This document shows positions 1 to 8,691 of a stretch of DNA of 64,000 nt, piece by piece. The stretch lies in contig NZ_CP163443.1 in the NCBI RefSeq assembly GCF_041053055.1, positions 930,001-994,000 of the forward strand, written 5' to 3'. The notes beneath the pieces are model-generated. The model was given only the letters and a program-made list of their open reading frames with translations, made no database searches and had not been told where the DNA came from. Position 1 is the stretch's first letter. The number at the start of each line of letters is the position of its first letter. The position numbers were made by a program, and so were the translations under genes. The stretch comes from Streptomyces sp. R41. GTDB taxonomy: Bacteria; Actinomycetota; Actinomycetes; Streptomycetales; Streptomycetaceae.

Positions 1-462
1 TACAAGCCCGGCGAGCGATCCCGGCTGATCTACGCGATCCGCGAGTACCGGGGCCGCAAGGGCGAGCCGAAGGGGTTCGGGTGGCGCGACTTCCGCGACC
101 TCATCGTCCGTGCTCACATCCAGCTCGGCACCCCGATCGTGCTCGTGTGGGACAACGTACGCCTCCACCTGACCGCTGGCATGAAGGACTTCATCGCCGC
201 GAACTCCGACTGGCTCATCGTGTTCCAGCTGCCGACCTACGCCCCTGATCTGAACCCGACCGAGGGCATCTGGTCGCTGGTGAAGCGCGACCTCGGCAAC
301 CTCGCGGCCGCCGACCTCGGCCAGATCACCCGCGCGGTCAAGCGCAAGCTCAAGATGTTGCAGTACAGGCCGCAGGTGATTGACGGCTGCTTCGCAGAAA
401 CGGGACTGAGGTTCAGCGAAGCACCCTCGACCGCTGCCCCCGCCTTCGCGACGACGCGGTGA
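1..462 (+). CDS. IS630-family transposase, C-terminal part (5' end outside window)
   Basis: The reading frame is open from base 1, so the N-terminus lies outside the window. The visible 153 residues are the catalytic C-terminal half of an IS630/Tc1-type DDE transposase. The second Asp is in VLVWDNVRLH and the catalytic Glu is in APDLNPTEGIWSL, the normal D-x(~35)-E spacing, followed by the usual IDGCFAETGL tail. It would cut and join element ends at TA targets. A related but distinct IS630 copy lies at 32.9-34.0 kb. Whether the complete element is functional cannot be judged here. Confidence 0.85.
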   Translation, partial: YKPGERSRLIYAIREYRGRKGEPKGFGWRDFRDLIVRAHIQLGTPIVLVWDNVRLHLTAGMKDFIAANSDWLIVFQLPTYAPDLNPTEGIWSLVKRDLGNLAAADLGQITRAVKRKLKMLQYRPQVIDGCFAETGLRFSEAPSTAAPAFATTR

Positions 463-556
463 GCGTGCCCATCTTGATCCTGGGCGGCCGGGATGGGCAT
501 GGGCAGGGGTAGCGTGTCGTCGTCGTAGAACGACGTGGGCACCAGGGAGGTCTCGG

Positions 557-952
557 ATGCGGGCGGACTATCGCAGCTTGCCGGGCTTCGAGAAGATCCA
601 GCTCGAGGGCAGCTACGTGTTGGGGATCGAAGCCCGCCCGGGGAAGCTGATGTTCAGGCTGGACCTGATGCTCGATCCAGGGCATCCCAACTTCGGCCCG
701 CCGCTGGGAGACGATCGGGCCTGCTTCCGTCCGGCTCTGCTCTGTTTCGACGCCGTCCGCGGCCTCACCTGGACTGACCAGGGGACTCCGCCGGCCCGGG
801 ATGCGAGCGGGGAGATCGACTACGGCACCATCGACGAGTTCACGTGGATCGCCGGGGAGTTCGCGCTCGTCGGAGACTGGGGCCGAATTCAGGTGAACTC
901 CCATCAGACCCCGAAGCTGGAGATCGAAGTCGTCCACGGCCCGCGGCCATGA
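557..952 (+). CDS. Conserved hypothetical protein, 131 aa
   Basis: The ORF starts at ATG with a strong Shine-Dalgarno (AGGGAGGT, 546-553 region) and encodes a compact soluble protein with no signal peptide or membrane segment. It is rich in Trp, Gly and Asp, with alternating hydrophobic beta-strand-like segments (for example YVLGIEA, LMFRLDLML, LEIEVVHG). I do not recognise the family. Single-domain acidic proteins of this kind in Streptomyces accessory DNA are sometimes immunity proteins, but nothing here proves that. It stands alone between an IS630 gene and an SDR fragment. Confidence 0.6.
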   Translation: MRADYRSLPGFEKIQLEGSYVLGIEARPGKLMFRLDLMLDPGHPNFGPPLGDDRACFRPALLCFDAVRGLTWTDQGTPPARDASGEIDYGTIDEFTWIAGEFALVGDWGRIQVNSHQTPKLEIEVVHGPRP

Positions 953-1172
953 CCGCTCCCGGGTGTCTCCGTGTCGGCCAGCCCACCGCCCGGCGCCACT
1001 CGTAGATCGTTGAGCTACCGCACCAACACGCGCGCGTCGGCTGGGTGATCGTCACCGACATCACGCTTTCAAGTTCAGCAGCAACGGGTGAGCACCTTCC
1101 GTCAGCGCCAATCACGAGGTCGCTGAGCCTGTGCCACTGACACTCAGATGATGATGTTCAACTGACACTCCC

Positions 1173-1427
1173 CCGCAGACCACCACCCAGGCCGTGGCCG
1201 AGGTCTGCGTGGGAGCCCCGCTGCGGGGCACTCGCAACGTCGCCGGGCCCGAGGTCTTCACCCTCGACGAGGTGGGCCGGATCGCCCTGGCCGCCCGTGG
1301 TGACCAGCGCACCGTCATCACCGACAACAACGCGGGCAAATACGCTGTCGCCTCGAGTGACGTTCTCATCGTCAAGGGTGACGCCGTCATCGCCAAGACC
1401 ACCTATCGGGACTGGCTCGCGCGGTGA
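1173..1427 (+). pseudogene. C-terminal fragment of an NAD(P)-binding SDR/NmrA-like oxidoreductase
   Basis: About 84 residues read like the end of an NmrA/SDR-type NAD(P)-dependent reductase: a helix (TTQAVAEV), GTRNVAGPEVFTLDEVGR, and a terminal TTYRDWLAR. The Rossmann glycine motif and catalytic part are missing, because sequence before about 1170 is unrelated and closed by stops. It is a remnant that cannot bind cofactor. The family call comes from remembered resemblance of this tail and should be tested by search. Confidence 0.6.
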
Positions 1428-1540
1428 CTGAGACGGAGCCCGCAGGACCTCCGTGGTGCGGCGCCCCGGCCGTACAGTCGACCGGTCAGGCTGTGCGCCC
1501 AGAATCGCAGCACCCATCCTCAAGCTAGGCGAATCCGACC

Positions 1541-1963
1541 GTGCTGCGGCGGCTTGAGTCGGGCTTCGCGGTGATCGGCGATGTTCAGTTCCTGCCCGGG
1601 TACTCAGTTCTCCTCGTGGACGAGCCGGGTGTTCAACGGCTGTACGACCTGTCGAGGGCCAAGCGGCTTTCGTTTCTGTCCGACATGGACCAACTCGGAG
1701 AAGCGGTTGAGCGGGCCTGTCGGCTGCTGGACCCTGATTTCCGCCGGTCAACCTGGAGATCCTCGGCAACACGGACCCGTTCTTGCATGCCCATGTCTGG
1801 CCGCGGTTCGAGTGGGAGCCGACTGAGTTGGTAGGCAGGCCGGTGGCTGTATCCGCGTGAGCGGTGGAGTGAGGAGCGGTTCAGGCTCGGTCCGCAGCAT
1901 GATGTGCTGCGGGATGCGATCGGCAGTGAACTGGACGAGTTGCGTTTGAGAACCCATCTTTGA
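1541..1963 (+). pseudogene. HIT-family hydrolase-like pseudogene with two frameshifts
   Basis: Three successive frames give one coherent protein: ESGFAVIGDVQFLPGYSVLL through LLDPDFRR (frame of 1541), then VNLEILGNTDPFLHAHVWPRF, then RWLYPRERWSEERF to a stop at 1961-1963. HAHVWPR corresponds to the catalytic histidine triad loop of HIT nucleotide hydrolases (diadenosine-tetraphosphate hydrolase type). One base is missing near 1747 and a second lesion lies near 1834. The start is also uncertain: family members begin about 25 residues earlier with a CxxC-like segment that I do not see. It is a recent-looking pseudogene, since the remaining protein is well conserved. Confidence 0.7.
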
Positions 1964-2112
1964 ACCGGCCCTCCGGGCCCTCCGAAGCAGTGCCGCTCCG
2001 CCGACCTGATCGGCTGCAGCGTCATGGGTTTTCTCGATACTCCACAGCGCGGCCGATGAGTTTGTGGCTCCCAGCCGGTCCAAGCTCGTGACACCTAGGA
2101 AAGGACACCGCC

Positions 2113-2718
2113 ATGTCGGAGCTTCTCGTCGACTTCATCACCTCCCTCGACGGCCACGCATCGGGAGAGGGATGGCCCGGGTTCTGGGGCCTCGAGGGCC
2201 CGGAGTACCTCGCATGGCTCGGCGAGCAGCCCGAGGCCACCTACCTGATGGGAGCGAACACCTACCGCCTGATGTCGGGCTTCGCCGCAGGCGAGGTCCC
2301 GAATGGCCAAGACGAGTTCAGGCCCGAAGAAGAGGCGTCCGTCGACGAGCTCACGCAAGCGTCCAAGGTGGTGTTCTCCTCCTCACTCGAGGAGCCACTG
2401 ACGTGGGCCAACTCCACGCTCGTCCGCGACGACGCCGTCGAGGCGGTCCGCGCCATGAAGTCGAATGGCTCGGGGCTCCTCAGCACGATCGGCAGCCTCA
2501 GCCTGTGCCGGTCCCTGCTACGAGCCGGACTCGTCGACCGCTTCCGGGTCGTGATGTTCCCGGTGATCACCGGGGCCACGGGCGAAGAGCGCATCTACGA
2601 CGGCTATCCGGACGTTGCCCTCGAGATGATCGAGCACCACACCTTCGACGGCCGCATCCAGCTGGTCGAGTACAAGCCGCGCGTGCTCGAGCACCCGCCG
2701 CTCGGCGTCCCTGCGTGA
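2113..2718 (+). CDS. Dihydrofolate reductase / RibD C-terminal family protein
   Basis: The 201 aa protein has the RibD_C/DHFR-like fold signature. Residues 1-20 form the first strand and loop (ELLVDFITSLDG), and ATYLMGANTY contains the NADPH-contacting MGxxTY motif. VVFSSSLEEPLTW follows, then LLSTIGSLSLCRSLLRAGLVDRF, the conserved GG/GS helix and LVDE-like segment. Streptomyces encodes many such single-domain reductases with unknown substrates, and it is not the housekeeping DHFR. ATG is chosen because AGGAAAGGA lies about 8 bases upstream. The gene appears intact and monocistronic. Confidence 0.88.
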   Translation: MSELLVDFITSLDGHASGEGWPGFWGLEGPEYLAWLGEQPEATYLMGANTYRLMSGFAAGEVPNGQDEFRPEEEASVDELTQASKVVFSSSLEEPLTWANSTLVRDDAVEAVRAMKSNGSGLLSTIGSLSLCRSLLRAGLVDRFRVVMFPVITGATGEERIYDGYPDVALEMIEHHTFDGRIQLVEYKPRVLEHPPLGVPA

Positions 2719-2877
2719 CGTCGCCCCGTCCGCCGGTCTGGACGGCCGCCAGGCCGGCGCCGGCGGGCGCGGAGCAAGACCTAATAGGGGGCGAACGGCC
2801 AACGTCAGGACGCCCGGTCCAGGTCGTGGCGCGGTTGAGGGAGACAGGGTTCTTCTCGCACCCGGAGGTGATCGCGG

Positions 2878-3036
2878 CTGTTGCCCGGGATCATCCAGCG
2901 CGGCAAGCCGGGCGCGGTGCTGGTAGTCGCGCCGCGCGAACTGGACGTCATCGAGAACGATCCACCGGTCTGCGGCATACAGCTTGGCCAGCGTGGACAG
3001 CCGCGGGAACAGATTCGGTTGGTGGATGGCGCACAC
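2878..3036 (-). pseudogene. WbqC-like protein, N-terminal fragment
   Basis: From a GTG at 3036 the minus strand encodes CAIHQPNLFPRLSTLAKL, WIVLDDVQFARRDYQHR and LAALDDPGQQ. This is the characteristic start of WbqC-family proteins (HQPxFxPwxg and DDVQF motifs), found in polysaccharide or aminosugar contexts. After 53 residues similarity stops abruptly near 2878, so about three quarters of the gene is lost. It lies 28 bp downstream of the YdcF gene on the same strand and may once have been in that transcription unit. Confidence 0.65.
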
Positions 3037-3064
3037 CCCGCCGGGCGTCCCAGACCGGCGGGTG

Positions 3065-3751
3065 TCAGCTGTTGATGAGGCGGCTGTCGAAGCCGGCGCC
3101 CAGGAGGCGCTCGTAGGCGTCAACCACATCCCCCGGTACGTCCTGCGCGACGGCGAAGCCGAGCTTCGGGTACTCGATCACCCGTTGCAGGTCGCCGGCG
3201 AGCATGTCGACGACAAGCTTCTCGTCACCGATGAACTTGATGTAGTCGTCCAACTCCAGCGGTTCGGAGGCGCACACGACGTCCACCTCGGGCCACAGCT
3301 TGCGGCAGGTCGCGTACGAGCGGCGCTCCATGTACGGCTTGGAGATCAGCAGCAGCGACTCCACCTGCACGGCGGCCTCGGTCAGCAACTCACGGGACAG
3401 GGTGATGTTCTGCCCGGTGTTCGCGGCCTTCGACTCGACCAGGATCGCCTCGTCCGGGACGCCCAGGGCGAGCGCGTGCTCGCGGTAGTGGACGGCCTCG
3501 CCGCGCGGGAAGCGGGCGCGGGTGGTGGGGCTGTTGCCGCCGCTGAACACCAGGACGGGAAAGAGGCCGGCACGGTAGAGACCGGCCGCCGTGGTGGCCA
3601 CACCGAGGTCGTGGCTGCCCAGACCGATCGCCGCCGAGCAGGGGCGCACCTCGTGGCCCATCTGATGGTAGTCCCAAATCAACGTCGCGTCGTGGAACTG
3701 CTCGTCGGTGATCTGCCGCTGCTGCTCCGGCACTGGCACTCCCTGACTCAT
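3065..3751 (-). CDS. YdcF family protein (DUF218, SanA/ElyC-like)
   Basis: The 228 aa soluble protein has the DUF218 fold. CSAAIGLGSHDLGVATTAAGLY is the first Rossmann-like strand and loop, LFPVLVFSGGNSPTT the GG motif, GEAVHYREHALALGVP the helix, ILVESKAANTGQNI the acidic E-x-K-xxNT motif, and LLLISKPYMERRSYAT the SKPYMxRR motif. Family members are linked to envelope or SAM-related functions, but the reaction of this cytosolic type is not established. The start ATG (3751) overlaps the stop of the upstream TPR regulator (ATGA), so the two genes are translationally coupled. Confidence 0.85.
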   Translation of the reverse strand: MSQGVPVPEQQRQITDEQFHDATLIWDYHQMGHEVRPCSAAIGLGSHDLGVATTAAGLYRAGLFPVLVFSGGNSPTTRARFPRGEAVHYREHALALGVPDEAILVESKAANTGQNITLSRELLTEAAVQVESLLLISKPYMERRSYATCRKLWPEVDVVCASEPLELDDYIKFIGDEKLVVDMLAGDLQRVIEYPKLGFAVAQDVPGDVVDAYERLLGAGFDSRLINS

Positions 3752-4340
3752 CCCTGCTGGCCCCTTCCGATGCCCAGCTGGTGACTCAGCCCGAACTGCC
3801 GGGCCACCAGTGCCGCCTGGTCCAGGACGGACAGCCCATCATTGCGGGTTGCCGCATCCGACAGAAGGATGCACCCGTACGCGGTGTCCAGCCGCACACG
3901 CTGCATCGGGGAGTCGACCGTGCCGGCGGTGCGCGCGATGTCGATGTAGTGCAGGGCCTGCTTCAAGTCGCCAGCGCCGCGGTGGGCCAGGGCCAGTTTC
4001 TGGTGGGCGACCGACCAGTCCTCCGGCTCGCCCAGGTCCTCGAAGGCGCGGGTGGCGGCCGTCATCACGTTGGTGGCGTACTCGTTGTTGCCCTCCTTAC
4101 TCAGGGCCGTACCCACCCAGAGCCGAGCTCTGGCCCGGTCGCGGGGGCTCAATCGCTCGTCGGTGGCGAGGAGTTGGTACTGGCGGGCGGAGGCTTCCAG
4201 CTGCCCGGACATCTCCTGGACGACGGCGAGGGAGAGTTCGATCTGGGCCACTCGGCGCGGGATGTCGAGTTCGGTGAACAGGCCGCGGGCAGTCCGGTAG
4301 GAGAGCGGGCCGAGGATTGCGCCTTGGTCCCGTTGGAGGT
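3748..4340 (-). pseudogene. C-terminal TPR region of a transcriptional regulator, N-terminus lost
   Basis: The minus-strand frame encodes about 195 residues of TPR-like helical repeats (RARARLWVGTALSKEGN, DWSVAHQKLALAHRGAGD, LKQALHYIDIARTAG), ending at 3748. This is typical of the C-terminal part of Streptomyces HTH regulators with TPRs. The N-terminal HTH is absent: near 4340-4350 the sequence changes to an oppositely oriented integrase-core remnant. It remains coupled by ATGA to the YdcF gene, so the original operon was probably regulator-ydcF(-wbqC). Confidence 0.7.
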
Positions 4341-4357
4341 CGCCGAGGAGCGCGGCA

Positions 4358-4740
4358 GCCGGGCCAGATTCTTGATCCGTGACCGGGACTCGAAGTTCAC
4401 GGCCGCCTTCGACGCCTTGCTGGCCGACGCCGGGCTGAAGGTCGTCACCACCGGCATCCAGATGCCGCGCATGAACTCCCTCATGGAACGGTGGATACAG
4501 ACCTGCCGGCGCGAGCTGCTGGACCGCACCTTGATCTGGAACCAGAGCCACCTGATGCACGCGCTCCGCGAGTTTGAGAATTTCTACAACTGGCATCGAC
4601 CGCACCGAACGCTGAAGCCAGCCGCGCCGCTTCGCCCACGACCCGAACCGATCCACGTGCCAGCGCACGTCAGGCACCTGGACGTCCGTCGACGAGACCG
4701 CCTCGGAGGAACCCTGCACGAGTACCAACATGCCGCCTGA
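4358..4740 (+). pseudogene. Integrase-core (rve, IS3/IS481-type) transposase, C-terminal remnant
   Basis: The frame contains RFLIRDRDSKF (second catalytic Asp), then MPRMNSLMERWIQTCRRELL with the catalytic Glu, and NFYNWHRPHRTL, the typical end of an rve-type DDE domain, followed by a low-complexity Arg/Pro tail. The N-terminal HTH and first Asp are missing; it begins at the junction with the TPR regulator. It therefore cannot be active, and marks the element that probably cut the regulator gene. Confidence 0.75.
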
Positions 4741-4801
4741 ACAGGCCAGATGATTAATCGGCACCCGCAGAGACAAGGGCTATCGAGGCGCAGGCGGCAC
4801 G

Positions 4802-5014
4802 GTCCGCACCCCCTGCTGGGGACGGTGGGAGACCCTTTCCAGTGATCAGAAGGCCGTGAACCGGTCCCACGCGAAGATCCGCGCACTCGTCGAGCAAGCC
4901 GTGGCCACCCTCAAGTCCTGGCGGCTCCTTCGGAAGCTTCGGTGCTCGACCAGCCGGATCACCACCCTCGTCCAAGCCGCCCTCACCCTCCATCTGGCCA
5001 GCTCAGACCGATGA
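4802..5014 (+). pseudogene. IS5/DDE_Tnp_4-type transposase, C-terminal remnant
   Basis: Frame 2 encodes about 70 residues with LSSDQKAVNRSHAKIRALVE, QAVATLKSWRLLRKLR and a final ITTLVQAALTLHLASSDR before a stop at 5012-5014. The pattern N-R-x-H-x-x-I-R-x-x-V-E is the last catalytic region (Glu) of DDE_Tnp_4/IS5-like transposases. No earlier catalytic residues are present. It directly follows the integrase-core remnant, so two different elements were broken side by side. Confidence 0.65.
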
Positions 5015-5195
5015 TGGCAAAACCTCGCTGACAGTGGGTATTGCGGATCGTGTCCGCGCGGAGGGGCACTGAGTGGTGGCTCGTCCGGTGCAGCCAGGCG
5101 GCCCCCTCACCCTTCGGGCGTCCGTTGAAGCCTCTTGAGGAGACCTCCGCCGGCAGTTGGCACATCGTAGTGGCGGGCGGTTTCTACCGACCCGG

Positions 5196-6893
5196 TCAAC
5201 CCGAGACCGAGCAGTCCAGGATCCGCCCGTCCACCGTCCCCACGACCAGCCGCTGTTGCTCCGCCCGGTACGCGGCGGACACCGGCGTGACCGGGTGGCC
5301 GTGCGCGCGCAGGGTGTGCCGGGCTCGCACCTCGCCCGTCGCCGTGTCCAGGGTCTCCACCTCACCGGTGAGATACACGACGTACACCCTCCGCTCGTCG
5401 CCGTCGAGATCGGCGAGCGGCTTGTCGGTGCCGTACACCCAGCGTGCCTCTCCGTCCGGCAGCCGGCGACTCACGACGTACGTGCCCTCGCGGGCTTCCA
5501 CGTAGGTGGCGCCCTGTTCGTACGACCGGCCCGCGTGGACGAGGGTGTGTGTCAGCTCGACGGCCGGGCCGTACCAGGGCTGGAGTGCGGACGCCGGGTC
5601 CCAGCGCAAGGGGAAGAGGGCGCGCAGAGTGGCGGGGCCGTGGGCGCCTGGAGGATCGATCGCGTGGATCCACGGCGCGTCGTCGTCCGGGCCGGGGCCG
5701 TCCACATACAGCAGACGGGCGCTGTGTCTGACGTGCAGCGCCGGGGAGTTGGAGCGGCTGGGGGCGAGGCCGAGGCGTGCCGCCTCCTGATGCGTGGGGG
5801 CGAGCAGCAGCGCGGCGTGTGCCTCGCGCCCTTGCGGGCGCAGGGCGAGCCAGCCTTCGTCCGCGGCGCACAGTGCGGGGACCGACGGCACGTCCACGCA
5901 GTCCACCGCACCGCCATCCGCCGTCGATATCCGCCGAACAGTGGTCGCGCGGTCAACCGGGCGACCCGTCACCTCGTCGCGCCGGTAGCCCCGGTACGTC
6001 ACCCACGCCGACTCGTCGTCAGGGGCCGCCTCGACCCGGACGCTCCCCTCCCCGTCCGCAGGAAGAGCCCACCTCAGCGCGCCCGACGGATCCCAGCATT
6101 CGAGGTCCGTGTGCCAGCCGGTGGCGAGCACCCGGCCGTCGGCCAGCACCGCCAGGTCCCGCACCTCCGCCCGCCGCCGCCACCGGCCCTCCGTCAGCCG
6201 CGCGAGGGTGTCCTCCACACGCGGGTCGTAAAGGAGCCCGCTCTCGACCATCGGATGGCGTGTGTCGTCGGGGTCGACCAGACCGGCCGGAGCAGACAGC
6301 CAGTCGTCCACCGCGACGGCCAGCTCGAAGCCCTTGCGGAAACCGCCGTCCTTGTCCTCGGGGGAGAGCAGCATCGCGAGCCTGCCGTCCTCCAGCCAGC
6401 GCAGGTGGCGCACTTGGCGGCTCTTGCTCAGCAGGTTCGTCACGCGCCCGGTCTCCAGGTGCAGCAGGAGCAACTGTCCCTGAAAGTCCCACGAGCCGTC
6501 GTAGCGGCCGGTGCCGACGGCGACGAGCGGCAGCTCGGGGTGAGGCTCGATGGCACATACGGAGTAGCGGGAGGCGACGACGTGGCGCGGACGGAGGGTG
6601 CCGGCCTCGTACACGCCGATCCGGTGGCCGAGCCAGTGGCCCGTACCGCGCCACATGACGTGCCCGAGGTCACCGGCCGCGATGACGCAGCCGTGACGTG
6701 CGTCGGTCACCGCCCACACGGGCCGGCCGATCTCGGCGAACGGCTGGTCCCCGAGTATCCGGCGGACGGTCAGCTCATCCGGCACGACAATCTCTCTCCC
6801 CCCAGGTGGCGCACAGTCTGCCAGGCCCGGCGCTTTCCTGCGGTCTTCCGAGGGAATCGACTCGTCCGTGTACGTGATCGGGAACGGATCCAC
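5196..6893 (-). CDS. Beta-propeller (WD40/YncE-like) protein, 565 aa
   Basis: From GTG at 6893 the protein begins DPFPITYTDESIPSEDRRK. It consists of repeated 40-45 residue strand units such as GHVMWRGTGHWLGHRIGVYE, LPLVAVGTGRYDGSWDFQG, RDLAVLADGRVLATGWHTD and a final LVVGTVDGRILDCSVSG. These are typical propeller blades with GxxDGxhh turns. There is no signal peptide or membrane helix, so it is probably cytosolic and may be a scaffold or binding protein. The frame stays open upstream to 7982, but that region is transposase remnant, so I place the start at 6893, where propeller-like coding begins. The ribosome site there is weak. No partner gene remains beside it. Confidence 0.65.
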   Translation of the reverse strand: MDPFPITYTDESIPSEDRRKAPGLADCAPPGGREIVVPDELTVRRILGDQPFAEIGRPVWAVTDARHGCVIAAGDLGHVMWRGTGHWLGHRIGVYEAGTLRPRHVVASRYSVCAIEPHPELPLVAVGTGRYDGSWDFQGQLLLLHLETGRVTNLLSKSRQVRHLRWLEDGRLAMLLSPEDKDGGFRKGFELAVAVDDWLSAPAGLVDPDDTRHPMVESGLLYDPRVEDTLARLTEGRWRRRAEVRDLAVLADGRVLATGWHTDLECWDPSGALRWALPADGEGSVRVEAAPDDESAWVTYRGYRRDEVTGRPVDRATTVRRISTADGGAVDCVDVPSVPALCAADEGWLALRPQGREAHAALLLAPTHQEAARLGLAPSRSNSPALHVRHSARLLYVDGPGPDDDAPWIHAIDPPGAHGPATLRALFPLRWDPASALQPWYGPAVELTHTLVHAGRSYEQGATYVEAREGTYVVSRRLPDGEARWVYGTDKPLADLDGDERRVYVVYLTGEVETLDTATGEVRARHTLRAHGHPVTPVSAAYRAEQQRLVVGTVDGRILDCSVSG

Positions 6894-7299
6894 GAGGCAC
6901 GCGTACCGAGGCGAGCCAGGTCGCAGACTCACCTTGCCGTCGACAGCCGACCACGGCGCCTTCCGCACCGAGGGCGCCCACGAACTGCCCGAACCTCCTC
7001 TGACCAGCGAGCAGGTCGACCAGACCCTCGTCACTCTCGAGTGCACCAAAGAGGACTGCCGCGAGCAGTCCTGACCACACCAGAGACGAGGCCGCGGACA
7101 ACAGCTGCGCATCACACCGGACCGGCGCCACACCGGACCGGTACCTCGGCCGACCGGCCGGGAAGACCCCGGACAGCACTCCGGGCGGCAGGACCACGGG
7201 CCGTCCGACCGCCGTCTTCCGGCTGCCCCGGCCGTGCTGTCCCACGCCGCCCGCACCTCACAGGGCATCCGCAGACGCCGGTGGGTTAGGGCCAATGCC
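6894..7299. other. About 400 bp with no supportable gene
   Basis: Between the beta-propeller gene and the IS1182 remnant I see only short overlapping frames without recognisable domains. A plus-strand frame at 6868-7074 ends in a short Glu/Cys-rich peptide but has no ribosome site and overlaps the start of the neighbouring gene. I do not call it. Confidence 0.5.
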
Positions 7300-8296
7300 G
7301 TGACTCCGTTGGTGATGTTGGTGGGGTCATGCGGCCGCAGTGCACGAGCGCGGAAGCGGCTCGATCGGCGGCGGGCTGTCGGTGGAGTGTTGATCCAGTC
7401 GGCGATGCGGGCGACGTTGCAGGCCAGTGCGGTGAGGACGTGCTGGACGTGGGTCTTCGCCAGGCCCCGGTAGCGGGAGCGGCGCAGGCGGTGGGCGCGA
7501 ACGTTCTGCGAGGGGTGGCTTCGATGCCGGCTCGGATCGCATAGCGGCACTGCCACTCTTCGGTGGCCTGCTCCAGCCGGTTGCGCAGCTGGATCTCGTG
7601 GAGTTCGCGGGTGGGCAGCAGTGCGAGGGCACTTGGCCGGGTGACGGAGGTGGTGCACTGCGGGCGGACCGGGCAGGCCAGGCAGTCGGCCTTGGCGAAC
7701 TTGACCTGGATGTAGCCGTGTCCGCTGATCCGCAGCGGCCTCCACTCCCGGCTGACCGCGCCTGGGGGCAGGTGGCCCGTCGGCGGTCCCAGTCGACGGG
7801 GAATGATGGTTTAGCAAAACCCGAACCGGCCTTGGCCTGACGGCTGTTGTCGGCCACGACGGGGCCGAGCAGGGTGACGCCGTGCACCCGGGCGGCGGCC
7901 CGCTCGATATGCGCCGGGGTGACGTAGCCGCTGTCCACGACGTGCTCGCACGGCAGTAACTCCCGCTCGGCGAGGTCGTCATGGATGATCCCGGTCATCT
8001 CGACGTCTTGCACCGTGGAGTGCGTCGTGGCCACGTGGACCACAAGCTCGGGGCGCTCTTGGTCGCAGGACTCGGTCAGGTGGACGCGGTAGCCGCTCCG
8101 GGCGGTGTCCCGTTTGACGCAGTAGTGTGCCTCGGTGTCGTAGGGGGAATCGAAGCGCAGGTGAGCCGGTGGCAGGGCGTGGCCGTCTCGCCAGCGCAGC
8201 CGCCCGTGCGCATCCCAGTAGTAGTGGTGGTGGACCCACGCCTGGCGCAGGATCTCGAACTGCGGCAGCAGCCGCAGGTGAGGCGGGCCGGATGCG
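7300..8296 (-). pseudogene. IS1182-family transposase remnant with several frameshifts
   Basis: Across three minus-strand frames one transposase is readable. HLRLLPQFEILRQAWVHHHY and FDSPYDTEAHYCVKRDT come first, then HVVDSGYVTPAHIERAAA and VTLLGPVVADNSRQA (frame of 8043). FAKADCLACPVRPQC (Cys cluster) follows, and finally NVRAHRLRRSRYRGLAKTHV. This is the middle and C-terminal part of an IS1182-type DDE transposase. The N-terminus is missing beyond about 8296, where an Uma2 fragment begins in the opposite direction. At least two frameshifts (about 7770 and 7530) make it non-functional. Confidence 0.8.
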
Positions 8297-8302
8297 GCCC
8301 AG

Positions 8303-8602
8303 GCAGCGGCGAGGATCTACGCGAGTGGTCACCCCTGGAGGGCACCCTGGTGGTCGTCGAGGTTGACCTCCTGCGGTCCGAGTCTGAGCAGCGCGACTGC
8401 GTCGAGAAGCGCCGCGCCTACGCCGAGGCCGGCATCCTCGTGTACCTGCTCGTTGACTGCGACACCTGCGAGGTCGTCGTCCACTCCGAGCCGGACGGCA
8501 AGCGCTACGAGACCACCGTCCCCCTTCGGCGAGCAGGTCGTACTGCCCGAGCCGGTCGGCGTCACGCTGGACACCGAGCCGCTCAAGGACTGGGTGCACT
8601 GA
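8303..8602 (+). pseudogene. Uma2-family endonuclease-like protein, C-terminal fragment with frameshift
   Basis: Residues LVVVEVDLLRSESEQRDCVE, KRRAYAEAGILVYLLVD and CDTCEVVVHSEPDGKRY match the core of Uma2 (DUF820) proteins: the E-V-D/S active-site strand and the K-R-x-x-Y-A-x-A-G-I-x-x-Y motif of a PD-(D/E)xK fold. Near 8520 a frameshift moves the ending (FGEQVVLPEPVGVTLDTEPL) to another frame, stopping at 8602. The N-terminal half is gone. Uma2 genes are very common in Streptomyces and their role is unknown. Confidence 0.7.
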
Positions 8603-8691
8603 CGCTCACGCGTCCTTTGTCCGCGCTGCGAGCGCCTGTCACGGGCCGATAGCATTGCGCCGTACAGCTTGTGGATGCGCGATGACAAGGC

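Noticed and set aside
5157..7289. A 710-residue plus-strand open frame
   Set aside because: It is antisense to the beta-propeller gene, Arg/Pro-rich, without domains. GC-rich antisense frames stay open by codon bias.
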